In this document: piece by piece, positions 33,647 through 42,861 of the stretch
Numbering within the stretch: the stretch's first letter is position 1
How the letters are laid out: each line of letters begins with the position of its first letter
Assembly (NCBI GenBank): GCA_947252645.1
Contig: CAMXWF010000005.1
Span: forward strand, 1 to 64,000
DNA length: 64,000 nt
Source: an uncultured Bacteroidia bacterium
GTDB taxonomy: Bacteria > Bacteroidota > Bacteroidia > Bacteroidales > CAJPTX01
Direction: 5' to 3'
Translations under genes and position numbers: made by a program
Notes under the pieces: generated by a model
What the model was told of the DNA's origin: nothing
What the model saw: only the letters and a program-made list of their open reading frames with translations
The model's database searches: none

Positions 33647-35323
33647 ATGATCGTAAAGAAGCATACCCAGCAGACAGTGCCTGCCCTCTGCGCCCTCACT
33701 ATCGGTGTGGTAGGGCTCCTGGAAGCCTTGGTGGCCACATTCTCCCCGCATTCGCTTTACACCATGCTGTTCGGGAGTGCCATCGCCGCGCTGGGGGCAA
33801 TAGGCTTCTATGCGTTGCGCAGGCCGAAAGCCCAGTTGCGCTGGGCTTTTCTTTTGCTCATCGCGCTGGGGGCTCTGATCCTTCTAAAGTTCCGATTCTC
33901 GTACGATGAGTCCTTTGCCCAGTTTAGCATCCTGATCTTTCCCCTGATGGCCATCCTGCTCTACCCGCATCGTGGCCTTTCGCTCGTATCTCTCACCTAC
34001 CTTCTGCTCGCCTGCGCAGCTCTCTTCATTCCGGGGCACTCCGCCGCTCCGGAGAATGACCCCTTGGCGGCACTGTTGACCCTGCTGGTGGAGACCGTCT
34101 TCGTGTTCATAGCTGTCGATTTGCCCTACGTCCTCAAGCCGCGCCGAGGCCTAGGTTCGCTGGAGCCCCACACCGCCCAGCCCCCCACGGTAAAGATCTT
34201 CAAGAGCATCCTTTACCAAGTGAATACCGCCCTCTCCTTGGTCAACAAGGCCATGTCGCAGCACCAGGCCTCCACGGAGCATGATGGCGAGCAGCGTTCA
34301 GCTGACGCAATCGGTGAGGACTTGCAGCGGGCAGCCTCTCTGCTCGGCGAGCTATCCGAGAATCTGCTCTTGGCGGCTTCCAAAAACGATAAAGGGGCCC
34401 AGCTCTCCTACTTCTACCTCACCGAGCATATTGAGAGCCGCGTCGAGCTGGCCTTGCTCTCGCAGAACTTACAGGCCCAGGTACACTACTCCTTCGACCC
34501 CTCCATCTCTGCCTATGTGCGAGGCAACACCGTGGAGCTCAACAACCAAATTGAGCACATCGTCATCGACACCCTATACGACACCCTGCTCAAGGAACAC
34601 ACCCTCTACGTGAGCACCCTCTTCCTGGGGGCATCCAACAAGGATGAGTTCCTTGCACGGGTAGTGTTTGCTGCGGGGCAAGGCGAGGTACTCGCCCCGC
34701 CTGCTGCAGCCACCGACACGGGGAACACCCACCCCGATGAGGAAGATGCCTTCCACAAAATTACCGTCCAGCGCACACAGTATGGCATCACCGTGGCTTT
34801 CAACCTCGCGCTAGAGGCCCCACGCAAGGGCATGATGCTCCCAGCAGGTGATAGCGCGGTGGCCGTGATTCCCAAGGAGCTCGGGGGAGGCAGTCCCATG
34901 GCTTCCAAGTTGCGCATGGCGCACATACTCCTCGTGGAGGATAATGCCATCAATCAGCGCGTGATGCAGCATACCCTGCAGCCGTTGGTGGGGCAGCTAG
35001 ATGTGGCCAACGATGGACTAGAGGCCGTGGCCATGGCTAAGTCCACACACTACCACCTGATCCTCATGGATCTACGCCTACCAAATCTCTCGGGCATAGA
35101 GGCCGCACGTCGCATAAGAACCCAGGAAGCCAAAAACAACGCCTATGTGCCGATCATTGCTCTCACGGCCTATGAGCAAAAGGGCGACAAGAACCATTGC
35201 CTCCGCGTGGGCATGGACGCATTCCTGGCCAAGCCCTTTCAGAATGAAAGCCTCATTCAGCTCATGGAGAGTCTGCTCGCCAAGCAAAGGCCGCCTAGCC
35301 CACAATCCTCCCCGGTGGCATAG
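33647..35323 (+). CDS. Degenerate hybrid histidine kinase with intact receiver domain
   Basis: A 558-residue protein. Residues 10-160 hold about five or six membrane segments. Residues 183-345 follow the layout of a DHp-CA histidine-kinase core, but the phospho-acceptor histidine is replaced (LYQVNTAL in place of SHELRTPL; Tyr190 at the His position) and the N-box asparagine and G-boxes are missing. Residues 425-545 are a complete receiver domain with acidic pair Glu431/Asp432, phospho-acceptor Asp475 (LILMDLRLPN) and Lys529. It probably does not autophosphorylate and may act as a sensor scaffold or accept phosphate from another kinase. The start at 33647 avoids overlap with the gene upstream. 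Confidence 0.82.
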   Translation: MIVKKHTQQTVPALCALTIGVVGLLEALVATFSPHSLYTMLFGSAIAALGAIGFYALRRPKAQLRWAFLLLIALGALILLKFRFSYDESFAQFSILIFPLMAILLYPHRGLSLVSLTYLLLACAALFIPGHSAAPENDPLAALLTLLVETVFVFIAVDLPYVLKPRRGLGSLEPHTAQPPTVKIFKSILYQVNTALSLVNKAMSQHQASTEHDGEQRSADAIGEDLQRAASLLGELSENLLLAASKNDKGAQLSYFYLTEHIESRVELALLSQNLQAQVHYSFDPSISAYVRGNTVELNNQIEHIVIDTLYDTLLKEHTLYVSTLFLGASNKDEFLARVVFAAGQGEVLAPPAAATDTGNTHPDEEDAFHKITVQRTQYGITVAFNLALEAPRKGMMLPAGDSAVAVIPKELGGGSPMASKLRMAHILLVEDNAINQRVMQHTLQPLVGQLDVANDGLEAVAMAKSTHYHLILMDLRLPNLSGIEAARRIRTQEAKNNAYVPIIALTAYEQKGDKNHCLRVGMDAFLAKPFQNESLIQLMESLLAKQRPPSPQSSPVA

Positions 35324-35367
35324 GATTTGACACTCATACCTAGATATAACACCTTCACATAAAGCCC

Positions 35368-36108
35368 ATGGTTACTCATACCTCCTTGCGTACTCGGCTA
35401 GCAATGGCCGCATGTACGCTCTTCCTGTTGGAACTCCTGTGTTGCCTACCCGCATTCCCTGCCCCCACGGCCATGCCTTGGCCAGCTCGCCAACTGACCC
35501 CAAGTGCCCGTTTGTCCGACCGCATCGTGCTGCGCAATGGGGGCGTGGTGGAATGCAAAATTGTGAGCCTCTCCAGCGATATCCTCTACTTCATGCGCCC
35601 CGATCAGGATCTTGAGCAAGTGCCTGTGAACCAGGTGCTCCGGGTAGAGTTTGGGGATAGCGTGCCAACTGCCCCTGCGCCTATCCCGGCGCCAGAGGCC
35701 TCTGCCCCGCAGCCTACGACCCCAGCGGCTCCAGCTACGCCCGAGGTCGTCACGCCACCCACCAAGGCCTCCGACGAACCAAGCAAGCCTACCAAAGGTA
35801 ACGCAGTGATCCCCGCAGCTGCCCCCACGGCCTCCTGGAAAGACGTCAAAGTAACCAAGGACTCTGCCGAGTGCCAGGGGATGCTCTATGTGGACAAGTA
35901 CGATGTCACGCTAACCCAAAGTCGCAACCTGGGCCGCATGACCTCCGATGACCTAGAGAAGGCCGCCGTCATGCAGCTCCAGAAAAAAGCCGTACAGCGC
36001 CGGGCCACCCTGCTCTACATCAGGAAGGTCGAATTCATCAGGGCCTACGGCGAGCCCCCCTCTATCCGTATCAACGCGGCGGCCTACAAGCCCAATTCAC
36101 GTCACTAG
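35368..36108 (+). CDS. Exported protein with beta-rich module and Pro/Ala linker
   Basis: A 246-residue protein with a long signal peptide (MAACTLFLLELLCCLPAFPAP region). Residues 50-90 form a small beta module, DRIVLRNGGVVECKIVSL then DILYFMRP and VNQVLRVEF, of a kind common in Bacteroidota exported proteins and also present in the 60055 protein. A Pro/Ala/Thr-rich linker of about 60 residues and a compact C-terminal helical region follow. Function unknown; perhaps an envelope-bound protein. Confidence 0.68.
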   Translation: MVTHTSLRTRLAMAACTLFLLELLCCLPAFPAPTAMPWPARQLTPSARLSDRIVLRNGGVVECKIVSLSSDILYFMRPDQDLEQVPVNQVLRVEFGDSVPTAPAPIPAPEASAPQPTTPAAPATPEVVTPPTKASDEPSKPTKGNAVIPAAAPTASWKDVKVTKDSAECQGMLYVDKYDVTLTQSRNLGRMTSDDLEKAAVMQLQKKAVQRRATLLYIRKVEFIRAYGEPPSIRINAAAYKPNSRH

Positions 36109-36117
36109 CTCGCCACG

Positions 36118-36912
36118 ATGAAGGCATATCTCGACATAGTGCGCCACGTCCTAGAGCAGGGGCAGCGGCGCAAGAATCGCACGGGCATTGACACCATCGG
36201 CACCTTCGGCTACCAGTACAGGCTCGACCTACAGAAAGGTTTCCCCCTCCTGACCACGAAGAAAATCCACTACCGCTCCGTGTTCTATGAGCTGCTTTGG
36301 TTCCTACGGGGCGACACAAACATCCAGTACCTACACGACCACGGCGTGACCATTTGGGACGAATGGGCGGATAGCCAAGGAGAGCTAGGCCCTGTCTACG
36401 GGGCGCAGTGGCGCCATTGGGCCACCGACAAGGGAACCTTTGTCGACCAGATCGCCCTCATCCAGCAGCAGCTCAAAGACGACCCCTTTTCCCGGCGCAT
36501 ACTCCTCTCTTCTTGGAATGTGGGACAGCTCGATCAGATGGCCCTGCCACCCTGCCATCTCTTGGCCCAGTTCTACGTGGCCAATGGACGGCTTTCCTGC
36601 CAGCTCTACCAGCGCAGTGCCGACCTCTTCCTTGGGGTCCCCTTCAACATCGCGTCCTATGCACTGCTGACCTACCTACTGGCCCACAGCTGCGGGCTAA
36701 AACCAGGCGAATTCATCCATACACTCGGCGACGTGCACATCTACCTCAACCACCTGAGTGCCATTCACGAACAGCTCACCCGTACCCCGCGCCACTTGCC
36801 AGAGCTAGTCATCGACACCGACCCAAAACCCGTCACCGAGTACGATTACGATGATTTCCACTTAGAGGGCTACGACCCGTGGCCTACTATAAAGGCCCAA
36901 GTGGCCGTCTAA
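36118..36912 (+). CDS. thyA: Thymidylate synthase
   Basis: A 264-residue enzyme, the same length as E. coli ThyA, that methylates dUMP using methylene-tetrahydrofolate. The nucleophile is Cys146 in LPPCHLLAQFYV; RRKNRTGIDTIGTFG at the start binds phosphate, and SADLFLGVPFNIASYALL is the folate/dUMP signature. The gene begins 9 bases after the preceding stop. Confidence 0.98.
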   Translation: MKAYLDIVRHVLEQGQRRKNRTGIDTIGTFGYQYRLDLQKGFPLLTTKKIHYRSVFYELLWFLRGDTNIQYLHDHGVTIWDEWADSQGELGPVYGAQWRHWATDKGTFVDQIALIQQQLKDDPFSRRILLSSWNVGQLDQMALPPCHLLAQFYVANGRLSCQLYQRSADLFLGVPFNIASYALLTYLLAHSCGLKPGEFIHTLGDVHIYLNHLSAIHEQLTRTPRHLPELVIDTDPKPVTEYDYDDFHLEGYDPWPTIKAQVAV

Positions 36913-36959
36913 CCCCGTTCCAATGCCATGCTGCCCTCTTTGACCACCAAACCACCAGC

Positions 36960-38729
36960 ATGTCAACGCATCCCCGTATGCCTACGATGCATCTATCGCG
37001 ATATCTCTTCCTGTCCTGCTCCCTATTGCTGTGGGCTTACCCGCTAGCAGCGCAACCCCCCTTTGCCCACGAGCGTTACCCGCAGGCCAATTACCGCCCC
37101 CCTCTCGACACCCCGCTCACGCTTTCCGGGAGCTTTGGCGAAATACGAGGCAGACACTTCCACGCCGGCATAGACTATAGAACCAACAGCGAGCAGGGCC
37201 ACCCCGTCTACGCGGTGGACGACGGCATGGTGGCCAGGGTCAACGTCTCCACCACAGGCTACGGCCGCTGTCTCTACATCACCCACCAAAACGGCACTAT
37301 GTCGGTCTATGGACACCTCCAGCGCTTCGCACCTCGCATTGAGGACTGGGTGCTGGCCCAGCAGGAAAAACGACGGAGCTACCAAGTCCAGCTCTTCCCC
37401 CCAGCAGGTCTCCTGCCTGTCAAACGCGGAGACATCATAGCCTATAGCGGCAATACTGGTAGCTCAGGCGGCCCACATCTCCATTTCGAGCTACGCAATC
37501 TGCGCGATGGCGCCCCATACAACCCTGTGCGCGGCGGCATTCGACACCACGACACCATACCGCCCTATTTCACCAAGCTCTACCTCTACCCCCTCGACAC
37601 CCTCGACTATGAATCCTCCCTTACCCACCGACAGCGCCTCTATTTCCGCAGGGAGGGCACACAGTACTACGCCCGACTCGATACCATTGCCGTAGGCTCC
37701 GTGGTGGGCTTGGGCATTGAGGCCTACGACAGGGTCAACGATAGTAGCCTTCGCTGCGGCATCAACTCCATCGTCCTCACCCTCAATGGCGACACCGTCT
37801 ACCTCTTCGACATGCACTGCGTGGCCTTCAGCGAGTCCATCTATGCCGATGCACACGTAGACTATGGGCTGCGCAGAGCCAATGGCTCGCGGGTGGCTCT
37901 CCTATTCGTCTTGCCTGGCAATGGCCTCTCCCGCTACGCCACCACCCATCGGGGCCTGATTACGCTACGTGAGGGCGAGCGCGCTGCCGTAACCATCTCC
38001 ATTGGCGACCTGCTGGGCAATACCGCCTCGCTCCACCTACAGCTCAAGGGTAAGGCCAACGAGCCCCCCGCCGCCCTGTCCGATGCACGACAGGTCTGCT
38101 ACGATAGCGCATGCGACATACAAACCAAATGGTTCAAACTCCACCTGCCGGCTCGCGCACTCCCCTACAACCTCGCGCTCAGGAATTCGCTACGCGACAC
38201 CACCACCCGGCACCTAGCCCCCTCTGTGACCTTGGACAACACCGCTGTACCCCTCCTCAAACCTGGACTACTGAGTATCTATGCCCCCAACGTGCCGGGC
38301 AGACTCCGCCGCTACTGCTTTCTGGCCTCGGTGGCCCCAAAGGGGCGAACACACTACTTCGTGGCCCCGTGCTCTTGGCAGGGCGACTGGGCTTCAGCAC
38401 ATATCCGCAGCTTTGCCGAGTACACCATCGGGGTGGACACCGTGCCACCGACCATCGCCCCTAGAGGCTTGCAGCGCGTGTGTGGACGTACGCTCAGCCC
38501 AACTTCGCAGATCGAGCTCACCGTCACCGACCAGCACACGGCCATCCAGCGCATCGATGGCTATATCGACGGCCAGTGGAAGGTATTCAACTGGGAGCCT
38601 AAGACGAACCTCGCAAGCTATTCCTTCCCCCCCGACGCACCCCTGCTGCGGCAGGAGCATACCCTGCGCCTCGAGGTGCGGGATGCCGTGGGCAACCTGC
38701 TCACCAAGGAGTGCTCCTTCATACGCTAG
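36960..38729 (+). CDS. Exported M23-family peptidase (LytM domain)
   Basis: A 589-residue protein with an N-terminal signal (MHLSRYLFLSCSLLLWAYPLAAQ; start may be 36960, 36978 or 36987). The LytM domain covers about residues 55-190 with zinc ligands in GRHFHAGIDY and GGPHLHFELR. The rest, about 380 residues, is beta-rich with Ig-like and late Gly/Asp segments. The enzyme should cut peptidoglycan cross-links or bind them; several Bacteroidota relatives serve in envelope maintenance. The frame overlaps the end of thyA only in its unused upstream part. Confidence 0.88.
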   Translation: MSTHPRMPTMHLSRYLFLSCSLLLWAYPLAAQPPFAHERYPQANYRPPLDTPLTLSGSFGEIRGRHFHAGIDYRTNSEQGHPVYAVDDGMVARVNVSTTGYGRCLYITHQNGTMSVYGHLQRFAPRIEDWVLAQQEKRRSYQVQLFPPAGLLPVKRGDIIAYSGNTGSSGGPHLHFELRNLRDGAPYNPVRGGIRHHDTIPPYFTKLYLYPLDTLDYESSLTHRQRLYFRREGTQYYARLDTIAVGSVVGLGIEAYDRVNDSSLRCGINSIVLTLNGDTVYLFDMHCVAFSESIYADAHVDYGLRRANGSRVALLFVLPGNGLSRYATTHRGLITLREGERAAVTISIGDLLGNTASLHLQLKGKANEPPAALSDARQVCYDSACDIQTKWFKLHLPARALPYNLALRNSLRDTTTRHLAPSVTLDNTAVPLLKPGLLSIYAPNVPGRLRRYCFLASVAPKGRTHYFVAPCSWQGDWASAHIRSFAEYTIGVDTVPPTIAPRGLQRVCGRTLSPTSQIELTVTDQHTAIQRIDGYIDGQWKVFNWEPKTNLASYSFPPDAPLLRQEHTLRLEVRDAVGNLLTKECSFIR

Positions 38730-38799
38730 CGGGAAGCCAGGGCGCAGTGGACGAGAGTACGCCGTAGTTAGCTACCGCTAAGCACCCAAGCAGCTTGCC

Positions 38800-39423
38800 C
38801 TATTCTTCCGTCAAGTGTGGCATACGATCCCAGCCGCAGGGGGCAATTTCGAATTGGCGGATCATGGCGGCCGTGATGTCGTGCAGGAAGCTCAGGACGA
38901 TAAGGTCGATCTCGTGGTACCGCTCCTCAACGAGCCGCCTAACGTAGGGGCTGGCATCGGGTAGGGTGGTGGTGGTGGCCATGATGTCAAGCGATTCGCA
39001 TATCCCCTCGATGGTCTGGTAGCGCCCCAAACGATCGTCCTCAACGAGGCTCGGCAGGTGGTCGTGCCAGTAGGGGGGCAGCAGCGACCACTGGCGCACC
39101 AGCTGCAGGTAAAACTGGTAGACGAAGGGCTTGTAGGGGTAAGGGGACAGCTTGAACCAGCTGTTGGCGATGAAAAGATCCATGAGCACATCCAGCACCA
39201 CGCTGGCGTACTTCTTATAGCCTGGGCGTAGCCACTCCCGGCAGCGGCTGAGCCCAGGGTGCGTATCTGTGAAAGAGTCGATGGCCCTATGCATCACGAT
39301 CCCACGGGCCACATCGGGGGGATAGCTGGTGAGCGGGATGCCCTTGATGTGGTCCGCAATGAAGTTTCCCAAGCGGATCTGCGGGTCTGCGCCCGCGAGG
39401 TAGAGGTGTCCGAGAAAATTCAT
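38800..39423 (-). CDS. acpH: Acyl carrier protein phosphodiesterase
   Basis: A 207-residue enzyme that removes the 4'-phosphopantetheine group from acyl carrier protein. The all-helical HD-like fold begins MNFLGHLYLAG, followed by LGNFIADHIKG and GIVMHRAIDSFTDTHP, the AcpH signature. It is monocistronic on the minus strand. The opposite enzyme, a phosphopantetheinyl transferase, is encoded at 45.8 kb. Confidence 0.9.
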   Translation of the reverse strand: MNFLGHLYLAGADPQIRLGNFIADHIKGIPLTSYPPDVARGIVMHRAIDSFTDTHPGLSRCREWLRPGYKKYASVVLDVLMDLFIANSWFKLSPYPYKPFVYQFYLQLVRQWSLLPPYWHDHLPSLVEDDRLGRYQTIEGICESLDIMATTTTLPDASPYVRRLVEERYHEIDLIVLSFLHDITAAMIRQFEIAPCGWDRMPHLTEE

Positions 39424-39725
39424 TGGGCTGCGCGGCTATCGGGGACTTGTCTAGACTTAACGACTTGTAAATGTAACGTATTTCCTGCAAGTTATGTTGC
39501 TCCCACAACAGCGAAAAGGGCCTTACGTTTTGATTGCTAGGGCCTTTGTCGTTTTAACTCCATGCGCCCAGCACTACTACGAGTTATCCTCGAAACGCAT
39601 TGACCCCTAGCACCAGCGGCTCACACAGAGTGAAATCGAGAAGATGTATTAATTTTGCATTGCGCTGGGGGTGCGCCAGTGGGTGTGGGGCGTGCGCAAA
39701 GCGCTAGGCAAGCGAGAGACGCAGA
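39424..39725. other. Divergent intergenic region acpH / yigZ-like
   Basis: Holds an imperfect minus-strand -7 box (TACATTTA, 39468-39475) for acpH and a plus-strand box at 39650. A short direct repeat AGGGCCTT occurs twice (near 39518 and 39540). Nothing else recognised. Confidence 0.4.
39650..39657 (+). promoter_or_regulatory. -7 box of the yigZ-pyrB operon
   Basis: TAATTTTG matches TAnnTTTG, 68 bases before the ATG at 39726; no -33 TTTG at the usual distance. Confidence 0.5.
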
Positions 39726-40373
39726 ATGTGTGAAGCGGGCTACACCACGTTGTTGAACCCCTGTACGGGCGAATACCGTGAGAGACGGAGCGTCTTTCTA
39801 GCCTTTGGATTCCCGCTCTCGGGGGGCTTTAGCGAGGTACGAGCGAGGCGCAAGACGCTTCGTGCTGCCCACCCATCGGCCCACCACTGCTGCTATGGCG
39901 CTGTCTTGGATGCGCAGGGGGAGAGCTTTTGCCAGAGTGACGACGGGGAGCCTGCGGGCACAGCTGGCCGGCCTATCCTCGGCGCCATTCGGGCAGCAGG
40001 GCTAAAGTGCGTGCTGGTACTCGTGGTGCGCTATTACGGAGGAGTGAAGCTGGGCGTCCCGGGGCTCACTGCGGCCTACCGTACTGCCGCAGAGAGGGCC
40101 TTGGAAGCCGGCACCACAGCAGAGAAACACCAAACGGTTTACTATGCCATTTCCGCGCAGTATTCCCAGCTGCAACGTGTACTCGATTTCGTGCGTGCCA
40201 CGGGGGGGCAGCAAGGGCCTATGGATTACGGCGAGGCGGCCTGCGCTCTCCGCGTGGGGTGGCCCCAGGGGAGCCTGACGATGGTAGAGGCGTGGTTGAG
40301 GAGCCATTTGGCCCCAGAGGATTGGCATCAAACGCTGGCCATGGCGCCAGCGGGTGGGCAAATAGAAAGGTAA
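39726..40373 (+). CDS. YigZ/IMPACT-family protein
   Basis: A 215-residue protein. The N-terminal domain shows the UPF0029 signature: GEPAGTAGRPILGAI and VLVVRYYGGVKLGVPGLTAAYR. A ferredoxin-like second domain follows. The eukaryotic member IMPACT regulates translation, and bacterial YigZ is suspected to bind nucleic acid, but the role is not settled. It lies 7 bases upstream of pyrB and is probably co-transcribed with it. Confidence 0.92.
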   Translation: MCEAGYTTLLNPCTGEYRERRSVFLAFGFPLSGGFSEVRARRKTLRAAHPSAHHCCYGAVLDAQGESFCQSDDGEPAGTAGRPILGAIRAAGLKCVLVLVVRYYGGVKLGVPGLTAAYRTAAERALEAGTTAEKHQTVYYAISAQYSQLQRVLDFVRATGGQQGPMDYGEAACALRVGWPQGSLTMVEAWLRSHLAPEDWHQTLAMAPAGGQIER

Positions 40374-40380
40374 GAGCATC

Positions 40381-41307
40381 ATGATGAAAGGGAGGTCGCT
40401 GGTATCCATCGATGACTTGAGCAAGGGGGAAATCCTCGGTTTGCTCGATTTGGCGGACGAGTTTTCGAAGAATCCTCGTCTGCCCGTACTGGAGGGCTTG
40501 GTAGTGGCAACGCTATTCTTCGAACCCTCCACCCGCACGCGCTTAAGCTTCGAGAGCGCTGTGAACCAGCTGGGGGGGCGTGTGCTGGGGTTTGCAGAGG
40601 CCTCCTCGTCAAGCGTAACCAAGGGGGAATCCCTACACGACACCATCCTCACCGTGTCGAACTACGTGGATCTTATCGTCATGCGCCACCCCTTGGAGGG
40701 CGCTGCGCGCTATGCCTCCGAGATCGCCCCTGTCCCCATAGTGAATGCTGGCGACGGGGCCAATCAGCACCCCACGCAGACCATGCTCGACCTGTTCTCC
40801 ATTCGCAAAACACAGGGAACCCTCGACGGCCTCACTATCTGCCTAGTGGGCGATTTGAAATACGGGCGCACGGTCCACTCGCTGCTCATGGCCATGTCCC
40901 ACTTCAACACAAAGTTCATCTTCATCGCTCCACCGGAACTCCAGATGCCCAATGAATACAAGCTCTACCTCGAGAAGCTGGGCTTGCCATACCAGGAGTA
41001 CACCACCATGGGCGACCACATCGCCGAGGCCGACATCCTCTACATGACCCGCGTGCAGCGAGAGCGCTTCTCCGACCCACTCGAATACGAAAGGGTGAAA
41101 AACGTCTACGTACTCCACGAATCTGACCTCGCGGCCTCCAAGCCCAACTTGCGCGTGCTGCACCCGTTGCCCCGCGTCAAAGAAATCGCCTACGATGTCG
41201 ACTCCTCACCAAAAGCCTACTACTTCGAGCAAGCACGCAACGGCGTCTATGCCCGGATGGCCATCCTGTCAAGCATCCTAGGGCGTAAAGAGGTCCACGT
41301 GCGCTAA
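40381..41307 (+). CDS. pyrB: Aspartate carbamoyltransferase catalytic subunit
   Basis: A 308-residue enzyme for the first committed step of pyrimidine synthesis, joining carbamoyl phosphate and aspartate. The carbamoyl-phosphate loop FFEPSTRTRLSFE, the HPTQTMLDLF aspartate region and VLHPLPRVKEIAYDVD are all present. The gene begins with two ATG codons. It is followed by pyrI, so the holoenzyme should be the regulated class B (c6r6) type. Confidence 0.98.
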   Translation: MMKGRSLVSIDDLSKGEILGLLDLADEFSKNPRLPVLEGLVVATLFFEPSTRTRLSFESAVNQLGGRVLGFAEASSSSVTKGESLHDTILTVSNYVDLIVMRHPLEGAARYASEIAPVPIVNAGDGANQHPTQTMLDLFSIRKTQGTLDGLTICLVGDLKYGRTVHSLLMAMSHFNTKFIFIAPPELQMPNEYKLYLEKLGLPYQEYTTMGDHIAEADILYMTRVQRERFSDPLEYERVKNVYVLHESDLAASKPNLRVLHPLPRVKEIAYDVDSSPKAYYFEQARNGVYARMAILSSILGRKEVHVR

Positions 41308-41346
41308 ACGCCTATGCATCAACGCAGGAAGTAAACCACATTTGCC

Positions 41347-41811
41347 ATGGAGAGTAAACGCCAGTTGGTAGTCAGTGCCATAGAAAACGGCACCGTCATC
41401 GACCATATCCCTGTCGATAGCCTTTTCAAAGTGATCCAGATCCTCGGCCTGGATAAGCTACACAACCAGATGACCTTGGGCTCCAATCTAGAGAGCAAGC
41501 TCATGGGGCGCAAGGCCATCGTCAAAATTGCAGACAAGTTCTTCGCGCCAGAGGAGATCAGCCGGATTGCCATCGTGGCCCCGCACGCCAAGTTGAATAT
41601 TATCCGCAACTTCCAAGTGGTCGAGAAGAAGGACGTGATGCTGCCAAAGCAGGTCACCGGCATCGTGCGATGCATGAACCCTCGATGCATCACCAACCAC
41701 GATGACATACTCCAGAAGTTCGACGTGATCTCCGTCGACCCCGTCTCCCTCCGATGCTGCTACTGCGAAAAGATCACCGACGGAGTCCACATGGAATACA
41801 TACAGGAGTAA
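41347..41811 (+). CDS. pyrI: Aspartate carbamoyltransferase regulatory subunit
   Basis: A 154-residue subunit that binds ATP, CTP and UTP and adjusts PyrB activity. The nucleotide-binding domain contains GTVIDHIPVDSLFKV; the zinc domain that touches PyrB has Cys109, Cys114, Cys137 and Cys140 (with an extra Cys138). The length matches E. coli PyrI (153). It lies 39 bases after pyrB and 3 bases before thiL. Confidence 0.97.
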   Translation: MESKRQLVVSAIENGTVIDHIPVDSLFKVIQILGLDKLHNQMTLGSNLESKLMGRKAIVKIADKFFAPEEISRIAIVAPHAKLNIIRNFQVVEKKDVMLPKQVTGIVRCMNPRCITNHDDILQKFDVISVDPVSLRCCYCEKITDGVHMEYIQE

Positions 41812-41814
41812 ATC

Positions 41815-42861
41815 GTGCCCACCTCGCAGAACACGCCCACAAACGGCACGCCCCTCGCCTCCCTCGGTGAGTTCGGACTGATCGACCGCTTGACCAACGA
41901 CATCGCGCTCACCGACCCCACATCCACCCGTGGCGTGGGCGATGACTGCGCGGTGATCTCTCCAAGGCCCAACGAGCAAACGCTCGTCACCACCGATATC
42001 CTGCTCGAGGGCGTACACTTCGACCTCACTTACTTCCCCCTCGCGCACTTGGGCTACAAGGCCGTGGTGGTCAATCTGAGTGACGTGTGCGCCATGAACG
42101 CAACGCCCCGACAAATCGTGATGGCCCTGGGGATTCCCAAGCGATTCACCGTCGAAATGCTGGAGGAATTCTACCGAGGAGTCCGGGCAGCCTGCCAGCA
42201 CTACCACGTTGACCTCGTGGGAGGCGACACCTCCACCTCCATGACCGGCTTTACCATCTCGGTAACAGCCATCGGCAGCGCGCTCCCCGAGCGCATCACA
42301 CCCCGCAACGGCGCCAAGCCCAACGAGCTGCTATGCGTCACCGGAGACCTCGGCGCGGCCTACCTCGGCCTACAGCTCCTCGAACGCGAAAAGCAGGTCG
42401 CACTCGCGCAGCCCGAGGCCAAACCCGAATTCGGCGGATACGTTTACCCGCTCCAGCGCATGCTGCGCCCTGAAGCCCGATGGGATGCCGTGCAGGCCTT
42501 GGCCAGGGCCAACATTTGCCCATCCTCCATGATCGACATCAGCGATGGCCTCTCCAGCGAGGTGCTCCACATCTGTACGGCTTCGCATGTCGGATGCCGA
42601 CTCTACCCCGAACGGCTCCCCATCGACCAGCAGGCCTACAAGCTAGCCCACGAGCTGAACATCTCGCCCTATGTGGCCGCCATGAACGGCGGGGAGGACT
42701 ACGAACTCCTCTTCTCCGTACCACGGGAACTCCAAGAGCAAGTGGAAGACCTCGGGGCCACCACCATCGGCTTCACCACGGATAGCCCCAACGATTGCCT
42801 CTACGTCACCCCGCAAGGCCAGGAACACGCCATCATCGCCCAGGGATGGCGGGCGTTTTAG
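41815..42861 (+). CDS. thiL: Thiamine-monophosphate kinase
   Basis: A 348-residue enzyme of the PurM/SelD fold that phosphorylates thiamine monophosphate to the active diphosphate. The signature GVGDDCAVIS with metal-binding aspartates, LVTTDILLEGVHFD, GGDTS and MIDISDGLSSE are present. The start codon is GTG, 3 bases after the pyrI stop, suggesting coupling to the pyrimidine genes. The 3' end overlaps by 29 bases the convergent DUF6913-like gene. Confidence 0.95.
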   Translation: MPTSQNTPTNGTPLASLGEFGLIDRLTNDIALTDPTSTRGVGDDCAVISPRPNEQTLVTTDILLEGVHFDLTYFPLAHLGYKAVVVNLSDVCAMNATPRQIVMALGIPKRFTVEMLEEFYRGVRAACQHYHVDLVGGDTSTSMTGFTISVTAIGSALPERITPRNGAKPNELLCVTGDLGAAYLGLQLLEREKQVALAQPEAKPEFGGYVYPLQRMLRPEARWDAVQALARANICPSSMIDISDGLSSEVLHICTASHVGCRLYPERLPIDQQAYKLAHELNISPYVAAMNGGEDYELLFSVPRELQEQVEDLGATTIGFTTDSPNDCLYVTPQGQEHAIIAQGWRAF

